Source: Garcia nutans | Lineage: Eukaryota > Streptophyta > Magnoliopsida > Malpighiales > Euphorbiaceae | Length of the DNA stretch: 64,000 nucleotides | Reading direction: 5' to 3' | NCBI GenBank assembly: GCA_947685225.1 | Contig: CANTUV010000015.1 | Location: 5,084,001-5,148,000 of the forward strand | Shown here: positions 33,139-46,530 of the stretch, in pieces | Numbering within the stretch: the stretch's first letter is position 1 | How the letters are laid out: every line of letters starts with the position of its first letter | The notes under the pieces: generated by a model | Databases searched by the model: none | Seen by the model: only the letters and a program-made list of their open reading frames with translations | What the model was told of the DNA's origin: nothing | Position numbers and translations under genes: made by a program

Positions 33139-34836
33139 GGACCAAAGGCAATTAATTGAGGGAGGAAAAGTTTTGGCAGTAGCTTGGAAATTGGAAAACC
33201 AAATCAGTGAAGGAAAAGTAATAAATTCAATTCAATTGATTTTTAAAGGAGCAGCATCACGATTTAAGAAATTCAAAGGCAAAAAAAAGGTTTGTCTTTG
33301 GAGTTAGTTCATCAAAGAAGAATTATTTTTGGAGGAATCATCAAAAGAAGGTATGTGTTAATTGATTTTCTTTAATTGTTTTTTACACAGTAGCAAATCT
33401 ATGAAATTTAAGTTATTCAAAATTAAAAACCTTTGAACTTTAATTTAGTTTTTCTAAAGTTAAAAACATTAATCCGTTGCTTTATTTCCCAAAGAATTTA
33501 AAGTTATTAGTTTTATTTCTTCAAAACCTCAAAACCAAAATTTGATTTCTAAATTTACAAAATCTTAAGACATGTTTTGTTTCTCATAAAAAAAAACCCT
33601 AAAAACACTTTTTCCAATTATATAAATCTTTTCTGTTTATAAAAACTTTAATTTGTTTGGTTTATTTTCATAAAATCACATAAAAGTATCAAATTGATTT
33701 TTAATCCTAAAAGTTCCATGCATCACCCGTGACCCTAAATTCTAAAAATACTAAACCCAAATTCAACTTCCAAAATTCAAAATAATGAACACTAACCCTT
33801 TTAAAACCTTAAACCCTAATTTTTATGAACCCTAATCCTTTTAAAACATTAAAAAACATAAAAACATAAAAACATAAATTTTACACAGTAGCTTAAAAAC
33901 ACAATGAATCACCATTTAAAGCCACAAATCAAAAGTATTTCAAAGTGTCTAAAACCCTAGTTTCATGATTTCACCATTCAAATATTAATTTGGTTAATCA
34001 AAGTGTCTTACCAACCTTTTAAAACATAAAACCCTAATATATTTTAATTCCATAAAAAGTCACAGTAGCTATAATTGAACTTTTATTTGCTTTATTCAAT
34101 TCCATATTTGATTATGCTTTGATTTATTATGCTTTAATTTATTTAATTTCAATACTTGATTTATTTAATTTATCATGGATGGATGTTTATTTTATATTTT
34201 GATTATTACCTTTGATGAATGATTTATTTATTATGAATGGTTATTTACTTTTATCAATTTATTTAGACTTCCAAATATTGTAAGAGGTATGTTTCCACTT
34301 GGTGGGTACCTCATTAGTTAAATATCATGTAATTTAATTTGCTTTTCTATTTTAGAACTAATGTAAAGGGCATGTTTCTACCTTTTGGTGGGTGTCCTAT
34401 CTAGGCATATGACGTAAGGACATGTTTCCATCCTTGGATGGGTGTCCATTTATTTGTTTTGTTTGGACATTGCTTTGATTTTAATATAGTGATGCTTTCT
34501 TTTAATTATTGTGTGTAATATGGATAATATTGTTATATTTAAGAATTTTATAATATTAAGACCTGTAAAGGAGGCTGGTTCCAATGAACTGGGTGTGTGG
34601 GGGTGCTGGGCCATTTCTCACCTTCCCCACACGTACCCAACTTTTTGAACCCATTAGGGGGTTGGGGATTCCTTAGGAGTCGAGTCATCCACCCCTTTCT
34701 TTTTCCTAGCCCGTCCGGGTGGCGACTCCATTTTCTCCGGACTTAGGTCCGTGTTCTCTAAGGCCCCGAGCCTAAACAATGCCGAAGTCGCAAGAACCAT
34801 TCCACCGGGAGTGGGGGTAAAAATCCCCGATCACAG

Positions 34837-34854
34837 TGGTGACTCCACTGGGGA
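34837..34854 (+). other. Primer-binding site, Tat element C
   Basis: TGGTGACTCCACTGGGGA one base after the LTR. TGGYGACTCC fits the tRNA-Arg type reported for Ogre/Tat elements, with one mismatch (T for C at position 4). Confidence 0.72.
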
Positions 34855-36007
34855 TAAGAGAAGTTGATTCCGTTGGTCTTTATATTATTCTATTCTTTCT
34901 TATAATGATATTATCCATTGCATCATATTAGTTTGCATCGTGTGTGTGAGTTAGGACGCCCGTGTTACTCGTGTTATGTTATGTAAGGGATACCATACTT
35001 TCACTCAAGGTATGGAGATCGAGCATGGCATAACCACTCATAGCCTCGTACCATTTGGTATATACTTGTTATGGGAACCTAAGCCTTTTAACCCAAAGAC
35101 TAAAGCTCATGTAATTGGCCTAGTTACTTTCCTTAGGTTTTACCCCAAATGCATGTTGTTTGACTATGGTTAGTTTATCTTAGTCTAAATCATGGCTTAT
35201 TTGGTTTGTTCTTTTTCTAATATGACCTAAGTATATTGTAAGCTCAAAATAAATTTTTCTTAAAGCCCAAAAGACCAAAACTATTTTTAAAATTTTTCAA
35301 GATGGTCTTTGGACATAAAACTTTTCTAAAAACAAATTAAAAATTCTTTGGCCCATGGCCCAATACTAAGCCCAAAATCCATTTTTCTAAAATCTTTTAC
35401 AATGGGCTTAGAAACAAAACTATTTTCACTCAATCTTTTCTTACAAAGAGCTTGCAAAAATATTTAGGTCAATTATGAAATGCCAAAAATCAATTGTGGG
35501 CCTAGTTTACACTAAAAATAAATTAACCATGGGCTCGTTTTTGGCATGAACCATTGGTTACTCTTTTTAAGTGAGAAATCTATTTATAATAAACCTCTTA
35601 ATTTAGTTTTAATCCAATATAGCATAAAAGCTACTATAGTTGGTTGAATGGATTAAAACCTAATTAATGGGAATTACTATGAATGGACTTCCATTTTCAA
35701 AAATATAACTATTGGTTGAAACGTCCGAGGAAATTATTCAAAAACAAGCATGTTGGTATTTTTTTAACCATATACCTAAGAAAAGAGACTCACCATTCGT
35801 GTAAAAATGTTATAAGGTTGGAAGGAACGTCCTAATTATCCTTATTTGTTGATTGTTTGTGCATACATGCATACATTTGCATCTCATATCATTGATCCTC
35901 TCTGGCTCACAGCCCTGGATTACGATAGTTCAAAAGCTTACAACAATCCGACCTACGCCAGAGACAAAGTATCTAGCAACAACTCAATCACTTGCTCACC
36001 AAAAACA
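34855..36007 (+). mobile_element. Element C leader
   Basis: About 1.15 kb between primer site and gag ATG; collinear with the split leader of B. No ORF1 of the kind reported upstream of gag in pea Ogre is seen; the longest forward frame (34976-35173, 65 codons) is not supported by B. Confidence 0.75.
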
Positions 36008-36293
36008 ATGGAGCCCGAACAAATTCAAAGAATGGTGGATGAAGCCCTCAATGCCAAGATGGAAGAAATCAAAAAGGCCCTAGCTGAGACCATGAAGAAC
36101 CAATTGACTGCAATCTTAAAGAACCATGCCGAGGCATCTGCTAGCACTAAGAAACCAAAGGACAAAGGGAAGACCAAAGTTAGTGAAGTGGTTTTTGATG
36201 ATGAAAAGGTGATCATCGATGATGATGATGATTGGGCCAAATACTACCAAGAGGTTCAAGAAAAGAAGAAAGATCCGAAGGCTGTTGAGAAGG
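36008..36293 (+). pseudogene. gag: Tat gag N-terminus (element C), truncated by LARD
   Basis: MEPEQIQRMVDEALNAKMEE through VIIDDDDDWAKYYQ to KAVEK, about 95 codons without a stop, then the LARD LTR begins at 36294. The rest of gag, the protease, the G-patch segment and the RT start (about 3 kb in A) are absent; pol resumes at 45781 inside RT. Confidence 0.9.
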
Positions 36294-39179
36294 TGTAATA
36301 TCCCAATATATGCTCTAGAAGTTTTAATACAATTGTTGTGTGATTTGAATTAAAGGTATATATGTTTTTGCAAAGGAAATGATTGTGTAAATGGAATGTA
36401 TATGTTGTATATATGTTAATATATAATACATATAAGTTGGTCAAAAGAAAAGTCAAGAGAAGAAAGGGTGTGGTGGAGGATTTTTGGAAATAAGTAATTA
36501 TTATAATTATAATTATAATTATTATATATATATATATGGTTATCGTGAGAAGAGGAAAAAGATATTTTCTTTCTTCTTCTTCTTCCCCTTTTGGTTCTTG
36601 CACGAGAGAGAGAGAGAGATATAGAGAGAGGTGATGATCTTCATCAAATTTCTTAAGGATTTTAAGAGTATTGAAGATGGAGATGAAGATTTGGCAACAT
36701 ATTCAAGTAAGTACTCATCTCTTGAGTTGATTTTATTGAATATATATATATGCAAATCTTTATCTTCTTGTTTTGATTTCTTTTGATTAAGGTTATGGTT
36801 GGTGTGTAAGATGATTATAATGAAAGATTGAAGTATGTAAATGTGTTGAATTGGTATTTAAATGATGATAAGTTGGGGATATTGTGAGGATGAATTGTTA
36901 AGTTAGGGTTTAGTAGAAATGAATTGGTATTTTGAGTAATTGATTATAGTGATGTATGTATATTGATTATTATGAGGAGATAATGAAGTTATATAAATGT
37001 TAAAGTGATAGGAAATTGTTAAATATAAACAAAGATAATGGTTAAGAGGGTGGTGGTGTGAATTTTGAAGGGTTTGGATTAATTTTGTAGTATTTGGTCT
37101 TTAAAGCAAGAAGAGACACGGCCAAAACTTAAGATTTTGAAGAGACACGGCCAAGTCCATGGAAATTTGGCCGTGTTTGTGAAATTTTATAGAGGACACG
37201 GCCGTGTCCCTTGACCGTGTTCACCACTGCCTGAATTTTTGTTGTGAGACACGGCTGTGTCCCTTGCCCGTGTTTGCCTCGGATGATTTGGTGTTGACTG
37301 ACACGGCCACAAGCTTGGCCATGTCCCTTGAGGGTGTTAACTTTTGTGTTTGTTATTTGTTCTTCATACATTGTTGGATCTTCAAATGTCTTTTGTACCT
37401 AAACACAATTAAAACAATAATGATCCAACCAAATAGATATGGAAGGTTCTAAATCCATGAATAATGTAAATTGTTATGTATATATCAATGATGATATAGG
37501 AAATGTGGAAGATATAATGATCATTGAAAAAGTATGTGCAATGTCATTGATTATGTATACTTGAGTGATGAATTGATCAATATGATTTGATGATAATGTT
37601 GATACTATATGAACCATGTTATGTCTTATGCATTGTGAACATTGTGAATTGTAATGTGGTATGTGAATAATGTAATTTGTGATGTTATACCAATGATGCT
37701 ATATATATATAATGTGAAGGATATGATGAAGTAATTGCTTATGTACAAGTGAATAATTATGATATGATTTGAGATATAATATGATGTGAAGTCATTGTTA
37801 TTGACTATGATGATTTAAATGTATTATGAAGCCATTGTGATTGGCTATGATGATTCAAATAAAATGTGAAGCCATTGTTATTGGCTATGATAATTCCATT
37901 GAGAATGAAATTGATAAATGAATTGTATAGCTAATGTGTTATTCCATTTTCAGAGTTTGTTGTTGGTGGCATGCCTAATATGAGTAACAATCTCTTGAAG
38001 TTAGGTTGGATTTGATCCTTGAAGCCAAGTTGGGTTGAAGTTTAACATGTTTTACTCCCCTTGAAGCTTGGTTGGGTCTAATCCTTGAAGCCTAATTGAG
38101 ATGTTACAACCCTTGAAGCTAGGTTGGATTGGTTCTTGAAGCCAAGTTGGGTTGATACTTAGCATGCTTTGTTCCCCTTGAAGCTTGGTTGAACCTAAAT
38201 CCTTGAAGCCTAGTTGGGATAATGATATTGATAAATGTGATGATTAAACCAAAGCATTACTCTGAAAATTGAATGGCATATTAGTGTGTTGTTTGGGCCC
38301 GAGTCTGTCTTTGTTGTCAATGTGATATCTAAATGTTGAAATAAATGAGTAATGAGATCTATGGCTGCCTTTGTTGAAAGTGTGATTCATGATTGATGAA
38401 TTGTGAATAAAATGATGTTATGAAGTATGATTTTGTAATATATGTATTGATATATTGAAAGTGAATATGGCTTGAGGAGCTTTGTTGAGATATGAGTTTA
38501 TGAAAATGTTATATGATGTGTAAAATGTATATGAATGTGGAATTTGTGAGAATTGTTTTCATGAAGGTTTGGATAGGTCATTGAATGGTGTTTTGTTGAA
38601 ATGATGTATATGTATATGTATATGAGATAGAAAGGGTAAGTATTGTGTTGTGAATGTTCTATGTAAATATGTATCTAATTCATGAGATTAGTGGGAAATA
38701 TGAAGAATGCATTGAGAAAGGAAAACATGGTAAAAGAGAACAATAAAACATGATGCATAAAAATATGAGGTATGATTCTTTTGTGTAGTATATTTTATTA
38801 TTTATTTGTACTACTAAGCTCTCGGGCTTAGCGCGGTTGTGTAATCGCGCAGGTATTTATGCGGTTGATCTGGAAGTCCAGCTGTTATGCCACGAGAAGG
38901 GTAAGAGTATCCCGAGACCAACTAGAAGGTGATGCATACATGTGTAAGTTTTAATTATGTTGTATTTTTATAAGAAAATATATTCATATGTAAAGATGAA
39001 ATTTTGGATAAATAAGGATAAGGATTTTTGGTAAATGCTCTTTAAATTAATGTAATATTGCTGGAACTCGGATAAAGGTTTTTAAATTGAAACTAAAAGT
39101 GACATTCTTATACTTTATATACGTATTGTATGTATACCAGGTATATGTATAGTACTTATATAAAGTATGGGGTGTTACA
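36294..39179 (+). repeat. LARD array, first LTR
   Basis: 2,886 bp from TGTAATATCCCAATATATGC to GGGGTGTTACA. Contains a (GA)n tract (36604-36630), reverse-phase palindrome cluster (about 37118-37330), GCTTGAAG/CTTGAAG repeat block (37990-38215) and paired hairpins (38814-38850). Confidence 0.9.
38814..38850. repeat. Two adjacent conserved hairpins in LARD LTR
   Basis: CTAAGC/GCTTAG around TCTCGG at 38814-38831, then GCGCG/CGCGC around a 10-nt loop at 38831-38850. Equivalents: about 15765-15795, 21950-21980, 26725-26755, 45008-45045; weakened at 62600-62640. They lie about 330 bp before the 3' LTR end and stand out as GC-rich in AT-rich DNA. Confidence 0.7.
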
Positions 39180-39186
39180 ATTATTT

Positions 39187-39198
39187 TGGTATCAGAGC
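39187..39198 (+). other. LARD primer-binding site
   Basis: TGGTATCAGAGC seven bases after the first LTR; a second copy at 45381-45392 follows the second LTR. Confidence 0.88.
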
Positions 39199-42100
39199 TT
39201 AGGTTCGAGATTCTCGGCCTAAGTGAAATTAAAAAGAAATTTTTTGAAGAGTTTGAAAATGCAATTGGTAATACATGCATATGCATTCACACCTAGGTTG
39301 GTCTCGAATGTGGCATTATGTGAATTGTGAATTGTGATGTATTTGAATTACATGAGATAAATGATAGTGTGTAAATGAAGTTTCATATGAAAGTAAATTT
39401 TGAAATGTTGATAATTGAGAGGTGATTGTAATATAAAGGAATGATATGGAATTTATAAGTAAAAAGTTTGATTATTGATATGTGTATGACATATAAAGAA
39501 ATGGCTAGAAGAATAAAGTTGGAAATGAGTTTGAATCTCTTTCTAATAAACTTTATGTTTGGATTTCTAGAAAGAGAAAATATTGCTGGATGGGTAATAT
39601 GAAAAGACATGTTATGTAAATGATAATAGTATGGTGAAATATTGAATGAGTTGTTTGGTATAGATTAAGTGTGATAATTTAAGGTGTGGATATGTAAAGT
39701 TAAGGTTTTGTGTAAAAAGGAAAAAGAGATGATGTTGGTTAAGTACAAAGAGATATTGGTGTTGTTTGTATTGTTATTTTAATGCAAACATGGTAATTTC
39801 AATATTAGAAATGTGATATGTTTGAATATGGTGAAAGCTTATGTTAATGGTGGTAACATGTAACATTTAGATTTTTGGAATGAGTTTAATAATTGTGAAA
39901 CATATATATATATATATTTTGATGTTGCTTTGTGGTATATACATATAAGATGTATTGAAGTTGATATTAAGAGAATGAGATAAATAAATTGAAGTTTAAG
40001 TAAATTAGTAAGTTGAAAATTTATAGATGAAATGTGGATAAAGATCAAATAAATGTTGATAATTTAATGTATTTAATACATGAGATATATAAAATGAATA
40101 TTAGTGCACATGAAAGTATTGGGAATTTGGGGAATGTGATTGATAGTAGGAAAATTTGGTTTGAAATGAAAGAAAAGGAATTGAGCAAAATAAAATGAGT
40201 TACTTTAAGTAATTTGATTGGAAAGGATGAAAATGACTATGAAAGATGTGTTAAAGATATTTATAAACAAATGTGAGAGAGATATCACATTGGAAATGTG
40301 ATTAAGCTCCTGGTGAAATAATATTATAAGTAGAGTGTATATATTTATTGAAGTTAATGAATAACTTAAGTTATGATAAACAAATGAGAATGATAATAGT
40401 TAAAGGAAAGTGATAAATATTAAATTTGTATAAACTATATGCAAAAGGGAAATTTAATAAATTGCATAATTATGTGTTTATATAAAGAAGATTTATGAAA
40501 TGAATTTTTCGATATGAATGTAATGGTTATATGTAAGAAAGGTGGGAAGTGAATCACACTATAAATGTGACCTATGAAGGTGTATATAATATGTTTATTA
40601 TTTTATACCATTACATGTTTAATGGTATTAGAAGTGAGAATGGACCTGGGTAATATTGAACAGTGAAATTGTTATTGCAATAACTAAATGAGGCTATCAT
40701 AAGATGTTTTGGAACTCAAAGTATTTGTGTGTGAAAATGTTTTATGTATAAATGTATAATAAGAAATTGTAAGGAAAGAATTATGTATTTGAAATTTTTA
40801 GAAGAGATGAATTGGAAAGGGAGTAATGAATGAAACTTGTGTAAGAGTTGTATCTAATTGAAGGTTGGGCATAGGAAATGTTAAAGATAATATTATTGAA
40901 CATGAGTTGGGTTAATGATGATCAAATCATCAAAAGCAAACTGTTTTGAGAGAGAATTAAAATGTGTTAACTTTTGATATAATAAAAATTTGGAGAATAT
41001 ATATATATAATTTTTGTGATGCAATCTAGCATTATAATTGTAAAGGCTGGAAATCGAATAATAGAAGAACAATATTGATTTACAATTCCTAAGTGTGATT
41101 GTTAATATATCATGGTCATATGACTTGGCTAGTGTGATTAGTTGGTTAGTTTTATTATCTTCAGATTTGAAACTGAGATGATATAACTGTAGTACAATTT
41201 TGGTGAGATTGATAACTATGTTTCTAGGAACATGGTTAAAAGATATGATTGAAGCATGTTTAGATGATATGATTGAATAATGAAATGTTCAATACAGTTA
41301 ATGATATATGTGTATACTATTTTAATATGATGAAAAACCATGATTGTTGGCAATGATGTTGGAAATGAGTTATAATTAAGGTAGAGTGCTTAATTGATTA
41401 TGAAAAAAATGAATTGTGAAAAGATAAATGAACGGACCTATCTGCCTCCTGCGGAACCATGCAGACCCAATGTGTTGGGCAACCGAACTTGGACTACCGA
41501 CTTGGTTGGGGAAAAGTTCGTTTATGAAGCTATAGTTGTTAGCTATATTGATAAACTTTGAATGAGTATGAGAAATGATGATATAATTATGGAAATAATG
41601 AAATGTATATGTATAAGCATGATTCTTATTGAGTGAATATATGAATTCGAAAAGACAAGAATTTGAATATAAGTTTGACTTAATGGAATTAGGTTATATA
41701 TATGTATATATTGTAAAATCCAATGATAAATTTCGATAAGTTAATTGTTGATTTGAATCAAATAAGGTTGAAATGTTAGTATATTGTGATAGATAGATCG
41801 ATTGATCTAGATTTCGCTAAAGTTGCGAGTCAATATTGAGATTTAATATGTACAGTTGTACTAGGAGTGTAAAATTGAAATGGTAATGTGTATGATGTAA
41901 TATTCGGACATATGAATGAACATAAATAAATTGAATTATACCAATTGTACATGGTGAGAAAAAGAGAAATGTTGTTCACCTGTTAAGTAAGTTTAAAAGC
42001 ATTGTGTTAACATTTATATTAAGTGAGAAGCAAGCTAAAGAAGGTAAGGATATTGTTATCCATTGAGGTTTGGTATATGTTATTTTGAAAGTGATTGTAA

Positions 42101-42465
42101 GAATGGAATAATCAATGTTGAGATATTAATTAATGACTTTTGAGGTTAAAGTTAAGAGAATATCTATAAAGAGTTAAAGTGATAATCTAACTCTAATACA
42201 AAGATAAAATTCATTGGAGATGTAATGAGTTATATTGATGGCTTTGTTGAGAAAGTAATAAGATATAAAGATATATATATATATCTATACAATGATGAAT
42301 TGTGAAATTCAGAGAAGATGATTATTTCTAAGGGGGAGAGTAGAAGTTATGTGATTTGATAAAATTATAATGTAAGATACGATTATCTTTGTATGAAAGT
42401 TAAGATGGTGATTTGTTCTAAATGGGTTGTTATTATGCTGGATAATTTCGAGGACGAAATTATTT

Positions 42466-42478
42466 AAGGGGGAGAGAA
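42466..42478 (+). other. Polypurine tract of LARD
   Basis: AAGGGGGAGAGAA immediately before the second LTR, preceded by TTTCGAGGACGAAATTATTT, a context typical of Tekay/Del elements. Confidence 0.8.
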
Positions 42479-42479
42479 T

Positions 42480-45373
42480 TGTAATATCCCAATATATGCT
42501 CTAGAAGTTTTAATACAATTGTTGTGTGATTTGAATTAAAGGTATATATGTTTTTGCAAAGGAAATGATTGTGTAAATGGAATGTATATGTTGTATATAT
42601 GTTAATATATAATACATATAAGTTGGTCAAAAGAAAAGTCAAGAGAAGAAAGGGTGTGGTGGAGGATTTTTGGAAATAAGTAATTATTATAATTATTATA
42701 ATAATAATTATTATTATATATATATATGGTTATCGTGAGAAGAGGAAAAAGATATTTTCTTTCTTCTTCTTCTTCCCCTTTTGGTTCTTGCACGAGAGAG
42801 AGAGAGAGAGAGAGAGAGGTGATGATCTTCATCAAATTTCTTAAGGATTTTAAGAGTATTGAAGATGGAGATGAAGATTTGGCAACATATTCAAGTAAGT
42901 ACTCATCTCTTGAGTTGATTTTATTGAATATATATATATATATGCAAATCTTTATCTTCTTGTTTTGATTTCTTTTGATTAAGGTTATGGTTGGTGTGTA
43001 AGATGATTATAATGAAAGATTGAAGTATGTAAATGTGTTGAATTGGTATTTAAATGATGATAAGTTGGGGATATTGTGAGGATGAATTGTTAAGTTAGGG
43101 TTTAGTAGAAATGAATTGGTATTTTGAGTAATTGATTATAGTGATGTATGTATATTGATTATTATGAGGAGATAATGAAGTTATATAAATGTTAAAGTGA
43201 TAGGAAATTGTTAAATATAAACAAAGATAATGGTTAAGAGGGTGGTGGTGTGAATTTTGAAGGGTTTGGATTAATTTTGAAGTATTTGGTCTTTAAAGCA
43301 AGAAGAGACACGGCCAAGACTTAAGATTTTGAAGAGACACGGCCAAGTCCATGGAAATTTGGCCGTGTGTGTGAAATTTTGGAGAGGACACGGCCGTGTC
43401 CCTTGACCGTGTTCACCACTGCCTTAATTTTTGTTGTGAGACACGGCTGTGTCCCTTGCCCGTGTTTGCCTCGGATGATTTGGTGTTGACTGACACGACC
43501 ACAAGCTTGGCCGTGTCCCTTGAGGGTGTTAACTTTTGTGTTTGTTATTTGTTCTTCATACATTGTTGGATCTTCAAATGTCTTTTGTACCTAAACACAA
43601 TTAAAACAATAATGATCCAACCAAATAGATATGGAAGGTTCTAAATCCATGAATAATGTAAATTGTTATGTATATATCAATGATGATATAGGAAATGTGG
43701 AAGATATAATGATCATTGAAAAAGTATGTGCAATGTCATTGATTATGTATACTTGAGTGATGAATTGATCAATATGATTTGATGATAATGTTGATACTAT
43801 ATGAACCATGTTATGTCTTATGCATTGTGAACCTTGTGAATTGTAATGTGGTATGTGAATAATGTAATTTGTGATGTTATACCAATGATGCTATATATAT
43901 ATATAATGTGAAGGATATGATGAAGTAATTGCTTATGTACAAGTGAATAATTATGATATGATTTGAGATATAATATGATGTGAAGTCATTGTTATTGACT
44001 ATGATGATTTAAATGTGTTATGAAGCCATTGTGATTGGCTATGATGATTCAAATGAAATGTGAAGCCATTGTTATTGGCTATGATAATTCCATTGAGAAT
44101 GAAATTGATAAATGAATTGTATAGCTAATGTGTTATTCTATTTTCAGAGTTTGTTGTTGGTGGCATGCCTAATATGAGTAACAATCTCTTGAAGTTAGGT
44201 TGGATTTGATCCTTGAAGCCAAGTTGGGTTGAAGTTTAACATGTTTTACTCCCCTTGAAGCTTGGTTGGGTCTAATCCTTGAAGCCTAATTGAGATGTTA
44301 CAACCCTTGAAGCTAGGTTGGATTGGTTCTTGAAGCCAAGTTGGGTTGATACTTAGCATGCTTTGTTCCCCTTGAAGCTTGGTTGAACCTAAATCCTTGA
44401 AGCCTAGTTGGGATAATGATATTGATAAATGTGATGATTAAACCAAAGCATTACTCTGAAAATTGAATGGCATATTAGTGTGTTGTTTGGGCCCGAGTCT
44501 GTCTTTGTTGTCAATGTGATATCTAAATGTTGAAATAAATGAGTAATGAGATCTATGGCTGCCTTTGTTGAAAGTGTGATTCATGATTGATGAATTGTGA
44601 ATAAAATGATGTTATGAAGTATGATTTTGTAATATATATATTGATATATTGAAAGTGAATATGGCTTGAGGAGCTTTGTTGAGATATGAGTTTATGAAAA
44701 TGTTATATGATGTGTAAAATGTATATGAATGTGGAATTTGTGAGAATTGTTTTCATGAAGGTTTGGATAGGTCATTGAATGGTGTTTTGTTGAAATGATG
44801 TATATGTATATGTATATGAGATAGAAAGGGTAAGTATTGTGTTGTGAATGTTCTATGTAAATATGTATCTAATTCATGAGATTAGTGGGAAATATGAAGA
44901 ATGCATTGAGAAAGGAAAACATGGTAAAAGAGAATAATAAAACATGATGCATAAAAATATGAGGTATGATTCTTTTGTGTAGTATATTTTAATATTTATT
45001 TGTACTACTAAGCTCTCGGGCTTAGCGCGGTTGTGTAATCGCGCAGGTATTTATGCGGTTGATCTGGAAGTCCAGCTGTTATGCCACGAGAAGGGTTAGA
45101 GTGTCCCGAGACCAACTAGAAGGTGATGCATACATATGTAATTTTTAATTATGTTGTATTTTTATAAGAAAATATATTCATATGTAAAGATGAAATTTTG
45201 GATAAATAAGGATAAGGATTTTTGGTAAATGCTATTTAAATTAATGTAATATTGCTGGAACTCGGATAAAGGTTTTTAAATTGAAACTAAAAGTGACATT
45301 CTTATACTTTATATATGTATTGTATGTATACCAGGTATATGTATAGTACTTATATAGAGTATGGGGTGTTACA
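42480..45373 (+). repeat. LARD array, second LTR
   Basis: 2,894 bp, differing from the first by roughly twenty substitutions and microsatellite length by eye. (GA)n at 42794-42818; palindrome cluster about 43310-43520; hairpins about 45008-45045. Confidence 0.9.
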
Positions 45374-45780
45374 ATTATTTTGGTATCAGAGCTTAGGTTC
45401 GAGATTCTCGGCCTAAGTGAAATTAAAAAGAAATTTTTTGAAGAGTTTGAAAATGCAATTGGTAATACATGCATATGCATTCACACCTAGGTTGGTCTCG
45501 AATGTGGCATTATGTGAATTGTGAATTGTGATGTATTTGAATTACATGAGATAAATGATAGTGTGTAAATGAAGTTTCATATGAAAGTAAATTTTGAAAT
45601 GTTGATAATTGAGAGGTGATTGTAATATAAAGGAATGATATGGAATTTATAAGTAAAAAGTTTGATTATTGATATGTGTATGACATATAAAGAAATGGCT
45701 AGAAGAATAAAGTTGGAAATGAGTTTGAATCTCTTTCTAATAAACTTTATGTTTGGATTTCTAGAAAGAGAAAATATTGC
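45374..45780 (+). mobile_element. Truncated second LARD interior
   Basis: Primer site at 45381-45392 and 407 bp matching 39180-39590, ending at AAAATATTGC. About 14 bp of filler (AATCAATCTGGGTA) then lead into Tat RT. Confidence 0.85.
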
Positions 45781-46530
45781 AATCAATCTGGGTATTCTAC
45801 CCAGATTGGTTAGCCAACATTGCGTGGACTATTAGAGATTTAAATAAGGCTTCCCCTAAGGATAATTTTCCTTTACTTCATATAGATGTTCTCAATGATA
45901 GTGTAGCCTCTAGTGTGCTACACTCATTTGTAGATGGATTTTCCGGATACAATCAAGTGTTAATGGCTCAAGAGGATAAAGCCAAAACTGCCTTCATTAC
46001 TACATGGGGTATATTCTGTTATAGGGTGATGCCATTCGGCTTAAAGAATGCCGGAGCAACCTACCAAAGGATGGCCACCACACTATTTCGTGACATGATG
46101 CACAAAGAAGTTGAAGTATATGTTAATGATATGATGGTGAAGTCGGATACAAGGGAGCAACACTTCCAGAACTTGGAATTATTTTTCAATAGAGCTTTTA
46201 AAATATAAGCTAAGATTAAGCCCGAAGAAGTGTGTATTCGGTGTTACCTCAGGTAAATTATTGGGACATGTGATTGGTCTGAATGGTATTGAGATAGATC
46301 CTGACAAAGTCAAAGCAATCAGGGATATGCCAGCCCCAAAGACGGAGAGAGAAGTTCGGGGATTTATTGGTAAACTGCAGTACGTTAGCAGATTTATAGC
46401 AAAACTCATGACAATTTGTGAGCCTATCTTCAAGGTGCTTAGAAAGAATCAGTCGGTCGTATGGAATAAAGAATGTCAAAAGGCCTTTCACCAAATAAAA
46501 GAGTATTTGTTGAATCCACCTGTTTTGAAA
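45781..46530 (+). pseudogene. Tat reverse transcriptase (element C), YVND variant
   Basis: Starts inside RT (TLANIA-like junction, then RDLNKASPKDNFPL), missing ~42 bp around the VCVDY motif. Continues HSFVDGFSGYNQVLM, FCYRVMPFGLKNAGATYQRM and YVND (46119-46130), in which the first catalytic Asp is Asn (AAT at 46125-46127). A frameshift at about 46195 (GAGCTTTTAAAATATAAG) creates a stop; the second frame gives LGHVIGLNGIEIDPDKVKAI and FIGKLQYVSRFIAKL. Both the YVND change and the frameshift are shared with D. Confidence 0.9.

Larger units (their letters stand above)
32589..34835 (+). mobile_element. Complete Tat LTR (element C 5' LTR)
   Basis: 2,247 bp from TGTAGAGCCTTAAT to CCCCGATCACA, followed by a primer site. 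U3 holds three consecutive inverted repeats (32801-32919) and a TATA box at 33129; R/U5 holds AACCCTAA strings. It is inserted directly after AAGACGGT in B's pol. The same pol-LTR junction recurs at 53609/53610. Confidence 0.9.
39180..42479 (+). mobile_element. LARD array interior, non-coding
   Basis: 3.3 kb, AT-rich, no recognisable retroelement protein in any frame. It is the same sequence family as 18251-21610 in opposite orientation. One GC-richer island near 41430-41510 (CTACCGACTTGGTTGGGG) stands out but encodes nothing I recognise. Confidence 0.78.
36294..45780 (+). mobile_element. LARD partial tandem array: LTR-interior-LTR-partial interior
   Basis: Forward copies of the same non-autonomous family as 15438-24410: LTR 36294-39179, interior 39180-42479, LTR 42480-45373, then only the first 407 bp of a second interior (45374-45780). 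No third LTR and no right target duplication; the left flank is GAAGG. The second interior fragment is essentially identical to 39180-39590. The order suggests unequal recombination between LTRs followed by deletion into element C's RT. Confidence 0.88.

Noticed and set aside
34976..35173. Possible Ogre-style ORF1 in the Tat leader
   Set aside because: Only 65 codons and not preserved in the B leader (25316 onwards).
37129..37371. Leftward frame of 80 codons, repeated at 43321-43563, with similar frames at 17179-17454, 23274-23625 and 28121-28436
   Set aside because: These translate the ACACGGCC palindrome cluster (GHGQACGRVS-type peptides). They recur on both strands and in different frames because the repeat is symmetrical; no start context or domain.
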